64,000 bases of DNA from Oegoconia quadripuncta. Its lineage: Eukaryota > Arthropoda > Insecta > Lepidoptera > Autostichidae. The notes beneath the pieces are model-generated. The model was not told where the DNA came from. It saw only the letters and a list, made by a program, of their open reading frames with translations, and searched no databases. The first letter of the stretch is position 1. Each line of letters begins with the position of its first letter. Positions 20,789-31,459 of this stretch are shown in pieces. The DNA lies in assembly GCA_949316235.1 (NCBI GenBank), contig OX438758.1, positions 4,063,731-4,127,730 of the forward strand, read 5' to 3'. The translations under genes and the position numbers were made by a program.

Positions 20789-23700
20789 TGGCCATTCACC
20801 GGGTCCTACAGGCGAACATCAACCACTGCGCCGCTGCGCAGGACCTCCTCCTGCAATCCATGGCGCAGTGGTCGATAGACGTCGCAGTGGTCGCTGAGCC
20901 GTACTACGTCCCCCCCAGTGATAACTGGGCAGAGGACGTGGACGGCTTGGTGGCCATAATAACTAAAAGAGGGGCAGAGGGCATACTGCCCCCTCCCACC
21001 TTATCGAGGGGTCGAGGCTTTGTGGCGGTCCGCTGGGGAGAGATATGCCTAATTGGGGTGTATTTCTCCCCTAACAGGACTCTCGCCGAGTTCGAAGCGT
21101 TCCTGGACCAGATAGGGGCCCTCATTGGGCAGACCCTACCGTGTCCGGCGCTCGTCGTGGGTGACCTCAACGCCAAATCGGTGGCGTGGGGTTGTCCCGC
21201 GACGGACACTCGGGGAGATCTCCTTGCGGAGTGGGCGGCGGCTGCCGGTCTCTGGGTTCTGAACCAGGGGTCGGCCAACACCTGCGTGCGCTGGCAGGGG
21301 GGGTCCATCGTGGACGTTTCATTCACGACCCCCGCCGTCGCACGGCGTGTCCGTGATTGGAGGGTTCTGGAGGATGTGGAGACGTTGTCGGACCACTTGT
21401 ACATCCGGTTCGACGTCTCCACAATCACAGAACGCGCGGACACGCGCCGTCGCCCCGACAGCCGAGCCTCGGCTCGATGGGCCTTGTCAAGCCTAAATCG
21501 CGAAGCGGTGGAGATTGCTTCCATTGTCCAGGCCTGGGGAACATCTTCCAGGCCTGTGGAGGTCGAGGTCGAGAGTGAGTGGTTCCGGGACGCGCTGTCG
21601 CAGATCTGCGACGCCAGCATGTCCCGGGCCAAACCTCGACCTCCGAAGCGTCAGGTGTACTGGTGGTCTCAGGGGATCGGAGAAATCCGGTCCCGTTGTG
21701 TGGCGGCGAGACGCCAGTACACCCGGGCCCGCCGTAGGCGGGTCCGCGACGCCGACATGGAAGCCCAGCTGTACGGTGCCTATCGAGAGGTTAAGAAGGC
21801 CCTACAGCTCTCCATCGCCGACGCGAAGGCTAGTGCCAGAGCGGAGCTCCTCGAGACTCTGAACCGTGATCCATGGGGGAGGCCGTACAAGATGGTCAGG
21901 CGCAAACTTCGCCCCTGGTCGCCCCCCCTGACGGCGAGTCTCGAGCCTCGACTGCTGGAGGAGGTTGTTTCGTCGCTGTTTCCGAGCAGGGCGGAACACC
22001 TCCCTCCGGCGATGGCGCCCCCACGACGTCACGCTGACGTCGTGGATGCGAGCGCGGAAGTCGAGGTCCCTCCGGTAACGGAGGGAGAGCTAGGCGCGGC
22101 CGTGTTGAGGATGAAATCCAAAAACACGGCTCCGGGACCCGACGGAGTCCCGGGACGCGTCCTGGCTCTGGCACTGGAGGCCCTCGGGGGGAGATTCCGC
22201 GGTCTACTGGACGCCTGTCTGCAGTCCGGCCGTTTTCCGGTTATCTGGAAAACCGGCCGGCTCGTCCTGATAAGGAAGGACGGGCGTCCCGCGGAATCCC
22301 CCTCAGCCTACCGTCCGATCGTGCTACTGGACGAGGTCGACAAGCTCTTCGAGCGCATTATATGCTGTCGCCTCGTCAAGCACCTCCGAGACGTGGGCCC
22401 CGACTTGTCCGAACATCAGTTCGGATTCCGAGAGGGAAGGTCGACCGTGGACGCGGTCGGCCGTATCAAGGCCCTCTCGGAAGAGGCGGCCGCCCAGGGC
22501 GGGGTGTTACTGGCGGTGTCGCTCGACATCGCAAACGCCTTCAACACCCTTCCCTGGGCCTGCATCATGGAGGCACTCCGCTATCACAACGTGCCTCCAT
22601 ACCTGCGCCTCATAGTCGGGGCCTACCTCTCGCAGAGATACGTAGAGTATCCGGTCCGGGACGGTACGCTGGCAAGGTGGGAAACGTCGTGCGGTGTTCC
22701 ACAGGGTTCGGTCCTGGGCCCTCTCTTGTGGAACGTCGGGTACGACTGGGTGCTGCGGGGCGAGCTCCTTCCCGGAGCAGAGGTCACCTGTTATGCGGAC
22801 GACACGCTGGTGACCTCCCGGGGGAGCTCGTACCGAGACGCGGCACGCCTCGCCACTGTGTCAGTAGCACAGGTGGTGAGGCGCATAAGGATGCTTGGCC
22901 TGGAGGTGGCCCTACACAAGTCCGAGGCGCTGTGCTTCCACCGCGCCCGGAAGGGGCCGCCTCCCGGCGCGAGCATCCAAGTCGGTGGCACTCGGATCGA
23001 GGTCAAGCCCGAGATGAGGTATCTCGGCCTCGTCCTCGACCCGCGCTGGAGTTTCCGTGGACACTTCGCCCGCCTGGCCCCCCGATTGGTTGCGGCATCG
23101 GCTGCCCTAAGGCGGTTGATGCCAAACATCGGAGGGCCCGAGTCGGCAAGCCGCCGCCTCTACATGGGGGTGGTGCGGTCGATGGCCCTGTACGGGGCCC
23201 CGGTCTGGGCGGAGACCCTGACGGCCCGTAATATCGCCCTCTTGAGGAAACCTCAGAGGGTGATGGCCGTCAGTGTCATACGCGGATACCGCACCATTTC
23301 CTTCGAGGCGGCGTGCGTAATGGCGGGCACACCTCCCTGGGACCTGGAGGCGGAGGCCCAGGCGTCACTGTACAAGTGGCGCAGGGGCCTCCTCCTCCGG
23401 GGCGAGCATCCTACTCCCAGGGAGGTGGAAGTGCGGAAACTCCAGGCTCGACAGTCCGTGTTGGGGTTCTGGGGGGTAAGGCTGGCCTCGCCAGGGGCCG
23501 GCCACCGGACTGTCGAGGCGCTCCGCCCAGTAATAAGGGACTGGACGGAGCGCATGCGGGGCTCGCTTACCTTCCGGGCGGTGCAGGTTCTCTCGGGGCA
23601 TGGTTGCTTCGGGAGATACCTGCACCGGATCGCCGGACGGGAAGCGACCGACGAGTGTCATCACTGTGGCTGCCACGAGGACACGGCGCAGCACACCCTT

Positions 23701-23961
23701 GAGGAATGCCCAGCCTGGGCAGGGGAGCGCCGCGACCTCGTCGCAGCGGTAGGGGACGATCTCTCCTTGCCGGCCATAGTCAAGGCTATGGTCGGCGACG
23801 AGAGGTCGTGGAAAGCGGTCCTCTCCTTCTGCGAGAGCGTGATCTCGCAGAAGGAGGCGGCGGAGAGAGAGAGGGAGGCCGATCCCTCCTCTCATCCCAT
23901 CCGCCGCAGACGCACTGGGACCCGGAGAAGGGCGTATGCCCACCTTCTCCCCCCTACCTAG
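20788..23961 (+). CDS. R1-clade LINE ORF2 (endonuclease, reverse transcriptase, zinc knuckle)
   Basis: About 1057 residues from the ATG at 20788, the expected length for this clade. Residues 1-215 form an APE-type endonuclease: 'QANINH', 'AEPY', 'GDLNAKSVAWG' (about residue 125) and 'LSDHLYI' (about 200). The reverse transcriptase follows with 'PGPDGVPG', 'YRPIVLLDEVDKLFERII', 'HQFGFREGRSTVDAV', 'SLDIANAFNTLPW', 'GVPQGSVLGPLLWN' and the catalytic 'YADD' (22792-22803, about residue 669). A CCHC-type knuckle 'CHHCGCHEDTAQHTLEEC' starts at about residue 957. The protein nicks target DNA and primes cDNA synthesis there. All catalytic motifs look intact, so the copy may be competent. Confidence 0.93.
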   Translation: MAIHRVLQANINHCAAAQDLLLQSMAQWSIDVAVVAEPYYVPPSDNWAEDVDGLVAIITKRGAEGILPPPTLSRGRGFVAVRWGEICLIGVYFSPNRTLAEFEAFLDQIGALIGQTLPCPALVVGDLNAKSVAWGCPATDTRGDLLAEWAAAAGLWVLNQGSANTCVRWQGGSIVDVSFTTPAVARRVRDWRVLEDVETLSDHLYIRFDVSTITERADTRRRPDSRASARWALSSLNREAVEIASIVQAWGTSSRPVEVEVESEWFRDALSQICDASMSRAKPRPPKRQVYWWSQGIGEIRSRCVAARRQYTRARRRRVRDADMEAQLYGAYREVKKALQLSIADAKASARAELLETLNRDPWGRPYKMVRRKLRPWSPPLTASLEPRLLEEVVSSLFPSRAEHLPPAMAPPRRHADVVDASAEVEVPPVTEGELGAAVLRMKSKNTAPGPDGVPGRVLALALEALGGRFRGLLDACLQSGRFPVIWKTGRLVLIRKDGRPAESPSAYRPIVLLDEVDKLFERIICCRLVKHLRDVGPDLSEHQFGFREGRSTVDAVGRIKALSEEAAAQGGVLLAVSLDIANAFNTLPWACIMEALRYHNVPPYLRLIVGAYLSQRYVEYPVRDGTLARWETSCGVPQGSVLGPLLWNVGYDWVLRGELLPGAEVTCYADDTLVTSRGSSYRDAARLATVSVAQVVRRIRMLGLEVALHKSEALCFHRARKGPPPGASIQVGGTRIEVKPEMRYLGLVLDPRWSFRGHFARLAPRLVAASAALRRLMPNIGGPESASRRLYMGVVRSMALYGAPVWAETLTARNIALLRKPQRVMAVSVIRGYRTISFEAACVMAGTPPWDLEAEAQASLYKWRRGLLLRGEHPTPREVEVRKLQARQSVLGFWGVRLASPGAGHRTVEALRPVIRDWTERMRGSLTFRAVQVLSGHGCFGRYLHRIAGREATDECHHCGCHEDTAQHTLEECPAWAGERRDLVAAVGDDLSLPAIVKAMVGDERSWKAVLSFCESVISQKEAAEREREADPSSHPIRRRRTGTRRRAYAHLLPPT

Positions 23962-24534
23962 CGAGGCTGGGTGGTGACTCGGGGGAGTCACCACCCACAC
24001 GCAAGCCTCGCGAGAAGGCGCGCGTGGTGTTCCCACGCGCCTTCTTGAGGTGGCTGGACCAAGAGATTCCTCCCTGCTCCAGCCTATAGGAGGGCCCGCC
24101 GCCGCCGTTGCCATGGCGGCGGGCACCGCGCTGGCGTGGCTGCGGACGATTACCGAGGGGTACCCGTGGCCACGCCGTTTCGGTGCGCGCGGAGGAACAC
24201 CGGGGGGTTTTTAGTGGGTAGGACCGCTCCCGTCTGGAGCGGTGAGTCCCACATATCCTCGCCGCTGACCCCCGTCAGCGGCGGGTCGAACGCGTAAATG
24301 TGTTTTCCCCCCGTCAAAAAAAAAAAAAAAAATGGTTGATATAATACATACATATTTTTTTTTGTAAATAAATACTTATTATAAATGAAAACATCCATAA
24401 CTCGGGTACACATGTCCGTATTCATCACACAAACATATGCCCCTAGCGGGATTCGAACCCGCAACCTTTTGGTATAGTGGTCAGAGTTGGTAACCACTAC
24501 ACCAAACAGGTCGTCAAAAATATTTATACGTCTA

Positions 24535-24718
24535 CTAGCTTTCTGCCCGCAGCTTCGCCTGCATGAAATAGCTTTATCGCGAAATTTTTTGGACCTACCT
24601 ATGTCTTTTCAGTGCAAGTTCTACTTATATACTAAATTTCATCCAAATCGGTTTCGCCGTGATTGAGCAACGAACAAACATGCAAACTTTCGCATTTACA
24701 ATATTAGTTAGATGGGTA
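24535..24718 (+). repeat. Dispersed repeat family D
   Basis: Begins 'ctagctttctgcccgcagct' and ends 'tttacaatattagttagat', the same order as the copy at 60-330. Non-coding. Confidence 0.65.
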
Positions 24719-24781
24719 GCATCCATACTTGTGTAAACATTACCGTCCTTTATTTCGCCGTAGTCGGATAAGAATTGTAAA

Positions 24782-24913
24782 TAGAGTCCGCGCCACCACT
24801 CAAGTCCGATAGCCGCGGCGCCTCTGTCGTTGTAACAAAATATTGCCAGTAAGCAGTATTATATATTTAGTTCCAGTTTTTGTCGCCGGACTTGAGTGGT
24901 GGCGCGGACTCTA
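24782..24913. repeat. Fold-back element with 27-bp perfect arms
   Basis: Bases 24782-24808 are the exact reverse complement of 24887-24913 (arms begin 'tagagtccgcgccaccactc'), around a 78-base centre. The arms are GC-rich in AT-rich DNA. I see no open frame. It could be a MITE; there is no obvious target duplication beyond a possible TA-like context. Confidence 0.85.
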
Positions 24914-25423
24914 GCATCTAATCTATTTAAAGAGACATTCTTCAATATACTTATGGCGATGCCTGGAAATTGTGTTGGAGCAACAATTTTTTCCTCATGT
25001 TAAATTTCAAACAGTGACAGGCGCTCGGATGATGTATGATGTAACGTGAATAAGCAGTATTTCCTTGATAGTTCTTGTAATTTCGGTAAGTACCTATAAA
25101 GAGAGTGGTGAGTATGTAACTTGATATATTTGTGTAAAAAAGAAATATATTTTGTATGTACAACCGGCAACACGAAGACCATAACACTAGTTACCAATGT
25201 AAGATGCCCGTGCGACGCTATCGCAGATTAGTGATGTAACGAATATACATTTTTAAGCATTCGCGATTGCTGATGCGAATGTTAATATCTGTTCCTGATA
25301 TTCGCAATTCGAATACGAATGCCAATATTCAGTTTCTAAAACCAGCGCCGTTTATCTATGGCTCAAATGTGTTGGTTGTCTACCGATCGACATTTTTTAA
25401 TCTGTGCTTACAACCTATAAATT

Positions 25424-25484
25424 TAAGTGAAGATGAGGCCGAAGGTGGAAGCCTACTCACCCGGAAACCCCATCTTATTGTTTG
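25424..25484 (-). repeat. SINE family B fragment
   Basis: Only the internal block 'aagtgaagatgaggccgaag' to 'cggaaaccccatcttatt' is present. Just upstream, 25200-25345 contains words ('agtgatgtaacgaatat', 'gcgattgctgatgcgaat') typical of hAT-like ends, without a matched second end. From 25490 to 27310 I see no gene. Confidence 0.6.
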
Positions 25485-27318
25485 AACGACCCGGTCCATA
25501 CTCACTAATATAGTCTATGTTACCTACCTACATATTTTTATTAATTTCATCGTTTAAACATTCAAAAACGAGCGATTCAAAAACCTATTACAGCCGGCGG
25601 AGGCGGCATGAGTTAATTTAATTATGTAATTCATATCGAAAACATGTGACATTTTGGAATAGCACATCAACCCACACAACACCGTGTTTCACTTTACCTT
25701 TTTTTTGTCACGAGAGGTGTACAGCAAAATTAGAATTCTAGAAACAACAGGTTACTTTGCTACACAGCTCATTAGCTTGCTCCATTGTGCGTCCAACTAA
25801 CGACTACGGAACGGGGTCACAAGCTTGTAACGGCTAATTATTGTTGCGCCTGGCCAACACTAATATCCATTGCAATACTCGTGATTTTGCCTGCTAGGAA
25901 ATTTCAGGCGCTACATCGTTTTTCTCATGCATTGATTATAATAGGTAACTCATTAGTAATTAATTCTATTTCGACTTATTAAACATACGTCACTACGTAG
26001 GATTATTTGATAATAAAATTGATTTTGCTTTAGTATTCAATCGACTGCAGCGGGACCCAAAAGGAGGGTAATGTTTTTAATAGATAGGAATAACGCGCAA
26101 TTCATCGGGCTTTGAAAATGTTGATATTGATGTGGGACTTCTGCAGGTTACAGACGAATGCTCGCCCCACTTGTGGGACTATTCCATCCGATTTCCTTTG
26201 CGGAGCATTGGTTACTCTGAGCCTGGTTCAGTCTGACCATTTAGACCCGTATTTATTAACCGTTCTCAACACTGAGATGACCTTAAGTTGACGCTTGTGA
26301 ATCTATTAAAGCATTATCAAAAAAATGAATTGAAACTGTCTATTAAACTGGCCACACGTATACGGATTTATAATAAGCAGTAAATTCAATTAAGAATGTA
26401 AAATAGTAGTTTGACTAGGTACTACATCTAAGGGTTGAATACAACAAAAAATGTTGCAAAAATGCAACTGTATTTTACCCGAAAAAATGCAAGTAAAAAA
26501 CATGGTACAGATAATAAAAAATTAATGATTTTTCCACATGATTTATCGTTGGCGAATAAAAAATATACGGCCCAATTAAAACGGCCCTTCGGCTATGTGT
26601 AGTGACAACTTGTCAACATGGTGTAGACGCCTTCTAACTTTGGTCGAGTGATTAATAGCCTCGCTAGTGAAAACTTCTCAGCTCTTGTATCGCCTACAAC
26701 CACGGCACGATTACAACATGCATAGTCATTTATTTATAGACGGCATTTTCTGGCGGTTGAGAAAATAACAACATCCAGTGGGTACAATATTTATTTTAAC
26801 ACGCTATTATAGATACAGTCAGTCAACATTAAAATTATCCAGCGGCAATGGTGGTCATTTATATGGTATTTAAGAAAAATGAACCTTAAGGACCATTCCA
26901 ATACAACCCAAATTTCTTTGTTTGATATCGACATGTAGTACCAATGTCAATTAAACTTTATTTCAGTAAGGTATACTCGTTGGAATCCGTCGTGGTCCGA
27001 ATTGTGCGGTACCCGAAAGATTGGCAGCATTAACCCGTTGAATGGCAAGGCCAGGTAGCTGCCAGTTCTTTTGCCACCCGAGGTCTCATTACAGGTCCTA
27101 AGGTATTGATGATAGAAATGATTACCACAAGAAACCGCTAAAATCAGTTATTGTCACACTCGACACTGGCTGAAATGTAGCTTAAATAGCCTGACAATAG
27201 TAGGAAGAAGACGTAAGATCCAGATGAGCTAAATGCTCTTTTGTTGTCAAAAGCCACACACTTCGTCAATAATACGAGTGCCCGCCTCCACACTCCTCCC
27301 ATTGTAACTCCTATAAGC

Positions 27319-27530
27319 TAAGATCAACAGTGGTGCACGGCGCCTACTGAAGGTAGACGGTGCCCTACGTGATTCTATTGCTAACTTTGCCCCCAGACTA
27401 ATTATAGAAAGAAATAGGCTGTGTAAGTACGATAAGAAGTTTCCTTTTCCCCCATCGGCAAATGGAAGTGTAGCCAATGAAATGCAAAACGGCACTAATG
27501 CCAAGCCTATGGAGAAGAAGTTCGAGTGAT
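27319..27530 (+). other. Unassigned protein-like open segment
   Basis: A plus-strand frame opens after a TAA at 27316-27318 and stays open for about 69 codons to a TGA near 27528. It reads, in part, GARRLLKVDGALRDS, then FAPRLIIERNRLCKYDKKFP, and ends AKPMEKKFE. The composition is protein-like and the end carries many Lys, Asn and Glu, like a soluble C-terminal tail. AG dinucleotides at its start could be a splice acceptor. It might be a terminal exon or a retrocopy fragment. I do not recognise the family. Confidence 0.3.
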
Positions 27531-27713
27531 GCTCGGCCCCCTGCTTTCGTACACACGACAGAATGCGCCTAGCTGGAGTGAGCGGGACAGTAGCAGAACA
27601 CTACCGCGAGTACTCGTAAAAGTGCAAATAGTAAGAGTGACAAAAACATTTGAAAGCTTGGAAATTGCGTCGGTTCGAGACCTGCCCCCGCAGTCTCTAT
27701 ACTACCGATTTCA

Positions 27714-27870
27714 GTCGTTAAGTCCTAACAATATTATTTTAATTGGAGAATTAGAGTCTTTAGTATCAAAATATCGGTTTCCATTGAAACTACGATTCAG
27801 GCTTCCAACAAAAACCGATATGATTATGAACACTATAACATTTAGAATAAGATCGTTAGGACTTAACGAC
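27714..27870. repeat. Small TIR element (16-bp inverted ends)
   Basis: 'gtcgttaagtcctaac' at 27714-27729 is the exact reverse complement of 27855-27870. The 157-base unit has a second pair of inner inverted words ('atatcggttt' and 'aaaaccgatat'). It looks like a MITE. It follows directly after the open segment at 27319-27530. Confidence 0.65.
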
Positions 27871-28111
27871 CGAATTCGATAACATAACGATCGCTATCTA
27901 TGTCGAGACTGCAGGCCCAGGTACCAGGACAACTAAATTTATACCTACCAGTGAAAACTTATTAGCACTGAAACGTGTTTATAGGCCTCAAGAAGAATGG
28001 TCACAGCTGTGGAGAGGGAAATATCGGTGAATCACTTCGAAATGGAATCAGGAATGAAGAGATCCTATAGAGGAACGAAAGTCACTGACGTTGCCCAGCA
28101 CATAATAAGGT

Positions 28112-28360
28112 GTTTTTTTTTATGATCGACTGGATTCGCGTTTGACCACAATCTCACCTAATGGAAAGCGACGATGTGGTCGAAGATGAAGCACGCGATC
28201 CCAGTAAATGCCTATTCACTCTGCTCTTGAAGATCCCAAGGTTGTAGGATTCAGGAAAGACTGACGCCAGAAGGGAGTTCCATGCCTTGGCTGTTCGGAT
28301 GACGAATGAAGAATCGAACTTCTTAGTGCGAATGTTCGGTATATTAACTATATACGGTGT
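28112..28360 (-). repeat. 5'-truncated LINE 3' end
   Basis: Inverted copy of the same LINE tail as 4586-4850, from the poly-T at 28112-28120 to 'ggtatattaactatatacgg', where it stops abruptly. The two copies are very similar by eye. From 28361 to about 29450 I see no gene, although 28550-28960 is less AT-rich than its surroundings. Confidence 0.75.
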
Positions 28361-29459
28361 TGTGGCAACCAGACATAGAGGGTAAAACTAATGCTCGTTG
28401 GGGAATAAAAACTCTAGAGTGGATAATTTTGAATTTGTCTGCGTTACGAGTGAAATTGTGAGTGTAGAAGGAAACTCAGATAGATTCTGATTACAGACCT
28501 TAGGCCAGTGACAATAGTTAGATATAAAGTACACGTAACGCCATCTATCGAAAAATGTACGAACCAAGCTCTTCTGTGACGCTGTATAAGTATTTTCTTT
28601 AAAAGATTGCGTCGGTCTAACACTTTTTTCCGTTTTGTTTTAATCGCTTATTTTCTCGAGGGTTTTGTTTAAACACGCTCAGATCACCTAAATTTCTCAA
28701 TATTTTGCCGCTTGTAAGTGTAACCCGTGTTTGAAACGCGCAAAATCTCTCTAAACACTATAATACGTGTAAAATTTGCATAGTTCACGTAATGGTGGCA
28801 TTAGCGCGCGGGTTCTGACGCTGAGCCTTATCGAACGAAGCCCGGATGGTTTATGTCTTCCTGTTTCCCGCGGGAGGCGCTCAGTGGACTTTTACGGACT
28901 TTTCGATGGTTATGTGGGAGCGAGTGTTACCAACATTGGAGTAATAGTAAGTAGATACCTACTCGTTATATGATGATGATAGATGATGATCATGAATCAA
29001 AATCAAAAGAGAGAAAAAAATTGAATCAAAAACAATAATCACCAAAATAAATAATGAAGACTGACAGTTTCGGAGACAGAACGCTACGTTTTATACATTT
29101 ACAACGGTTCGACAGCAGTAATCAGAAACTAGAAAAGAAACAGGTTTGCTAAGTTATGTAAAAATCATTTAGAATTACCCCCGTTCAGTGAACGTTGTTC
29201 TATCCAAGAATTGTAATATGTGTTCTACCTACTAAGGTACTTAGTTTGTATTAAAATTTGAACTATGTATTATACTACTATATCTAGACTGATATACTCC
29301 CACAAACAAATCGGTCAATTTGTTATTGTGGGGTTAGCCTATAACTACTTATGTATCTGTGTAATAAAGATAAATGAAAAAAAATAAAAAAAAATCCAAA
29401 AAAAAAATAATTAATGAATACTAAGAAAGAACAATATACCAAATTAAACATTTGCTTGA

Positions 29460-30480
29460 ATCTCAAATATTGCAATGTTTCTAACCTTTGGGTGTAAAGG
29501 TCTTGATTTCGAACAACTTTCCCAAAAAGTTGTTGGTAATCAGTAGTGGAGTCACCAGTAAACAGGAATTACCGGAATTGAATTTCAATCTGTATTGTTA
29601 TTCTGTATTAGAGGAGTGTGGAAAGGACTCCACCGATAAGAGCATGGCTCTTAAATAGAAGAGAGAGATGCTTATTCTGAGCCGTTATACTCAACAATGT
29701 TATGAATCATTTATTACTACAAACTAACACGTTTACCTTACCATAATTAATTTGGTCAAGAATTTAAATACCTAATCTTAATTTTTTTTTATTACCTATT
29801 TCACAGACAGGGTGAATTTTAATTAGTGTGAGCCTTTTTGGCGGGAACTCGGCGAGTGAAGTAGCATTTTTCTTTATAATTCTTATAATTTGTGCATTCT
29901 GACTTTTGAAGCTTAATAATGGCAGAATATTGAAATGAAATGAAATGAAATGAAATGAAATGAAACTTTATTCGCAGGATCAAGGGTACAATAACTATAA
30001 TGTAATGTAATAAAATAACTATTGTGCAGCAAACGTTAGTGATGGTGTACAAGTGAAGGGAAGTGTAAATTAAAGTGCGTAACAGAGCTTTCGGGTTCCC
30101 ACAAGAAACCGCCAAAATCTTTTGTAAAGCATTCTGCCACTTTACTGAAGAATGACTTGACCATGACTGGATTCTGTATACGCCAAGTATACGACGAATT
30201 ACTAACAAGTCTTGTTTTGACTGAGACTGAATTACAAATTGAAGAAATAAGATAAATAAGACATGGCTGTTATGGGCTAGATCCCTTTGCCTTCTTCTAG
30301 AGGAGAAAATAAAACTAAAAAAAAAAAATTGAATTCGTGTGATTCCCACTAACTGGTGACGTCTCCCTTTACCCCAACTTTCCCCGAGGAACCATAGTCG
30401 AATTCGATCAAAAAAACTTCTATTATCCATACAAAGTAAACTATTCTGATACCACCTTTAGTATAGAAGTCCAATTTTTT
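29460..30480. repeat. Repeat family E (paired blocks) with a (TGAAA)n tract
   Basis: The blocks around 29500-29590 ('aactttcccaaaaagttgtt', 'gtcaccagtaaacaggaatt') and 30330-30480 ('taactggtgacgtctccc', 'ggaaccatagtcgaattcga', 'accacctttagtatagaagt') face each other and recur together in a compact unit at 46425-46670. A (TGAAA)n tract at 29934-29968 followed by 'ctttattcgcagga' is probably the inverted tail of a jockey/CR1-like LINE. Confidence 0.45.
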
Positions 30481-31199
30481 TTTTGATCGATTCAGTCTTT
30501 CAAAAAAATAAAAAAAAGATCACCGCAGTATGGATTCAGTACCCTTTGCCCGTCTAAAATTGTATAAAAAAAATATTGTCAGTGTGACCATAGTGGCAAT
30601 TTTCTGCCTTTTTAGCAGGATTGGATACATTAATAGGCTCTCGAAGTTTCCATTGATATTTTATGAAATGTGGCTATTTGACAGCATTGCAGCAAAAAAT
30701 TACTTTCTCCAATTATCAAGAAAAATTATTAAGAACCTTGATGACATAAAAAAATTCAATCCATGTCCGTTTTAACCCCCAAACACACAAACTTACAATA
30801 CTAAAAGTTCCCTTTTGTTTCTCGTATTGTGTTTAAAATAATCACACATAAGTCAGAAAGTAAGAGAGAGAGTGGAGAGGCAGTGTTGCTAACTTAGTGC
30901 AAATTCCATTAAAACCTCCACCTAGCAGAAATTTTGCTTTTAGTGGTTGGTGCTTTTTTCTGTGGTTTAGTTTACTTCAGTTAGTGGAAAGATTTCTTAA
31001 ATCTTAGTCCTAAGGAAATCTATTCCTCTCAGACGGGAAATAATAAATACCTATAGACGGGAAATAATAATGATTTTCGACGAATGATTACTAAATGGCT
31101 ATAAACTGCAAATGTTGTAAGAAAAATGAAAATCAATGAAATAATTTTCGTTAAAATGACGGATTCCCTCGTGGATTTTAATTTTAGTTAGCAACACAA

Positions 31200-31341
31200 T
31201 GGTGTCGATTCGGATGTACACCAACTAAACTAAAACCAGTTTTAAAGTAGTACTGTCTCTTTCTCCCTGGAACAGTGCGATGCGACGGCACCACTCCAAA
31301 ACTGGTTTTAGTTTAGTTGGTGTACATCCGAATCGACACCA
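31200..31341. repeat. Fold-back element with 44-bp perfect arms
   Basis: Bases 31200-31243 are the exact reverse complement of 31298-31341 (outer ends 'tggtgtcgattcggatgtac'), with a 54-base centre. The arms show no mismatch over 44 bases, so the element is young or kept by gene conversion. No open frame; MITE-like. Confidence 0.9.
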
Positions 31342-31459
31342 ATATTTAGCTTTGGGTCAAACATTACCTAAACTGTAAATATTTCAACTTTCGATCTTTT
31401 CTCATTTCGGAGCTAGATACTTTTGACCGACAGACAGGAGCCTTTATCATATGTACATT

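Larger units (their letters stand above)
17840..24331 (+). mobile_element. Full-length R1-clade non-LTR retrotransposon
   Basis: About 6.5 kb: 5' leader from 17840, ORF1 with three zinc knuckles, ORF2 with endonuclease, RT and a C-terminal zinc knuckle, a GC-rich 3' UTR with strong hairpins (for example 'ggtggtgactc' pairing with 'gagtcaccacc' near 23970-23996), and poly-A at 24316-24331. A 19-bp target duplication flanks it. Both reading frames are open throughout, and GC content is much higher than the surroundings. Architecture and motifs are those of the R1/TRAS/SART/RT group, many of which insert at fixed sites. This copy is inside a SINE, not rDNA or telomeric repeats. Confidence 0.93.
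17752..24517 (-). repeat. SINE family A split by an R1-clade LINE
   Basis: The minus-strand SINE occupies 17752-17839 (body end) and 24332-24517 (body and tRNA-like head, ending 'accaaacaggtcgtc'). The interval between is the LINE at 17840-24331. Nineteen bases 'atggttgatataatacata' are present on both sides (17821-17839 and 24332-24350) as the target duplication. Confidence 0.9.

Noticed and set aside
22362..23231. 289-codon plus-strand frame within ORF2 of the LINE
   Set aside because: It overlaps the RT core in another frame and encodes only Arg/Gly/Pro-rich text, an effect of codon composition.
29819..30430. 203-codon minus-strand frame as a membrane protein
   Set aside because: It runs through a (TGAAA)n tract and repeat family E; the hydrophobic text is from TTT/ATT-rich repeats.
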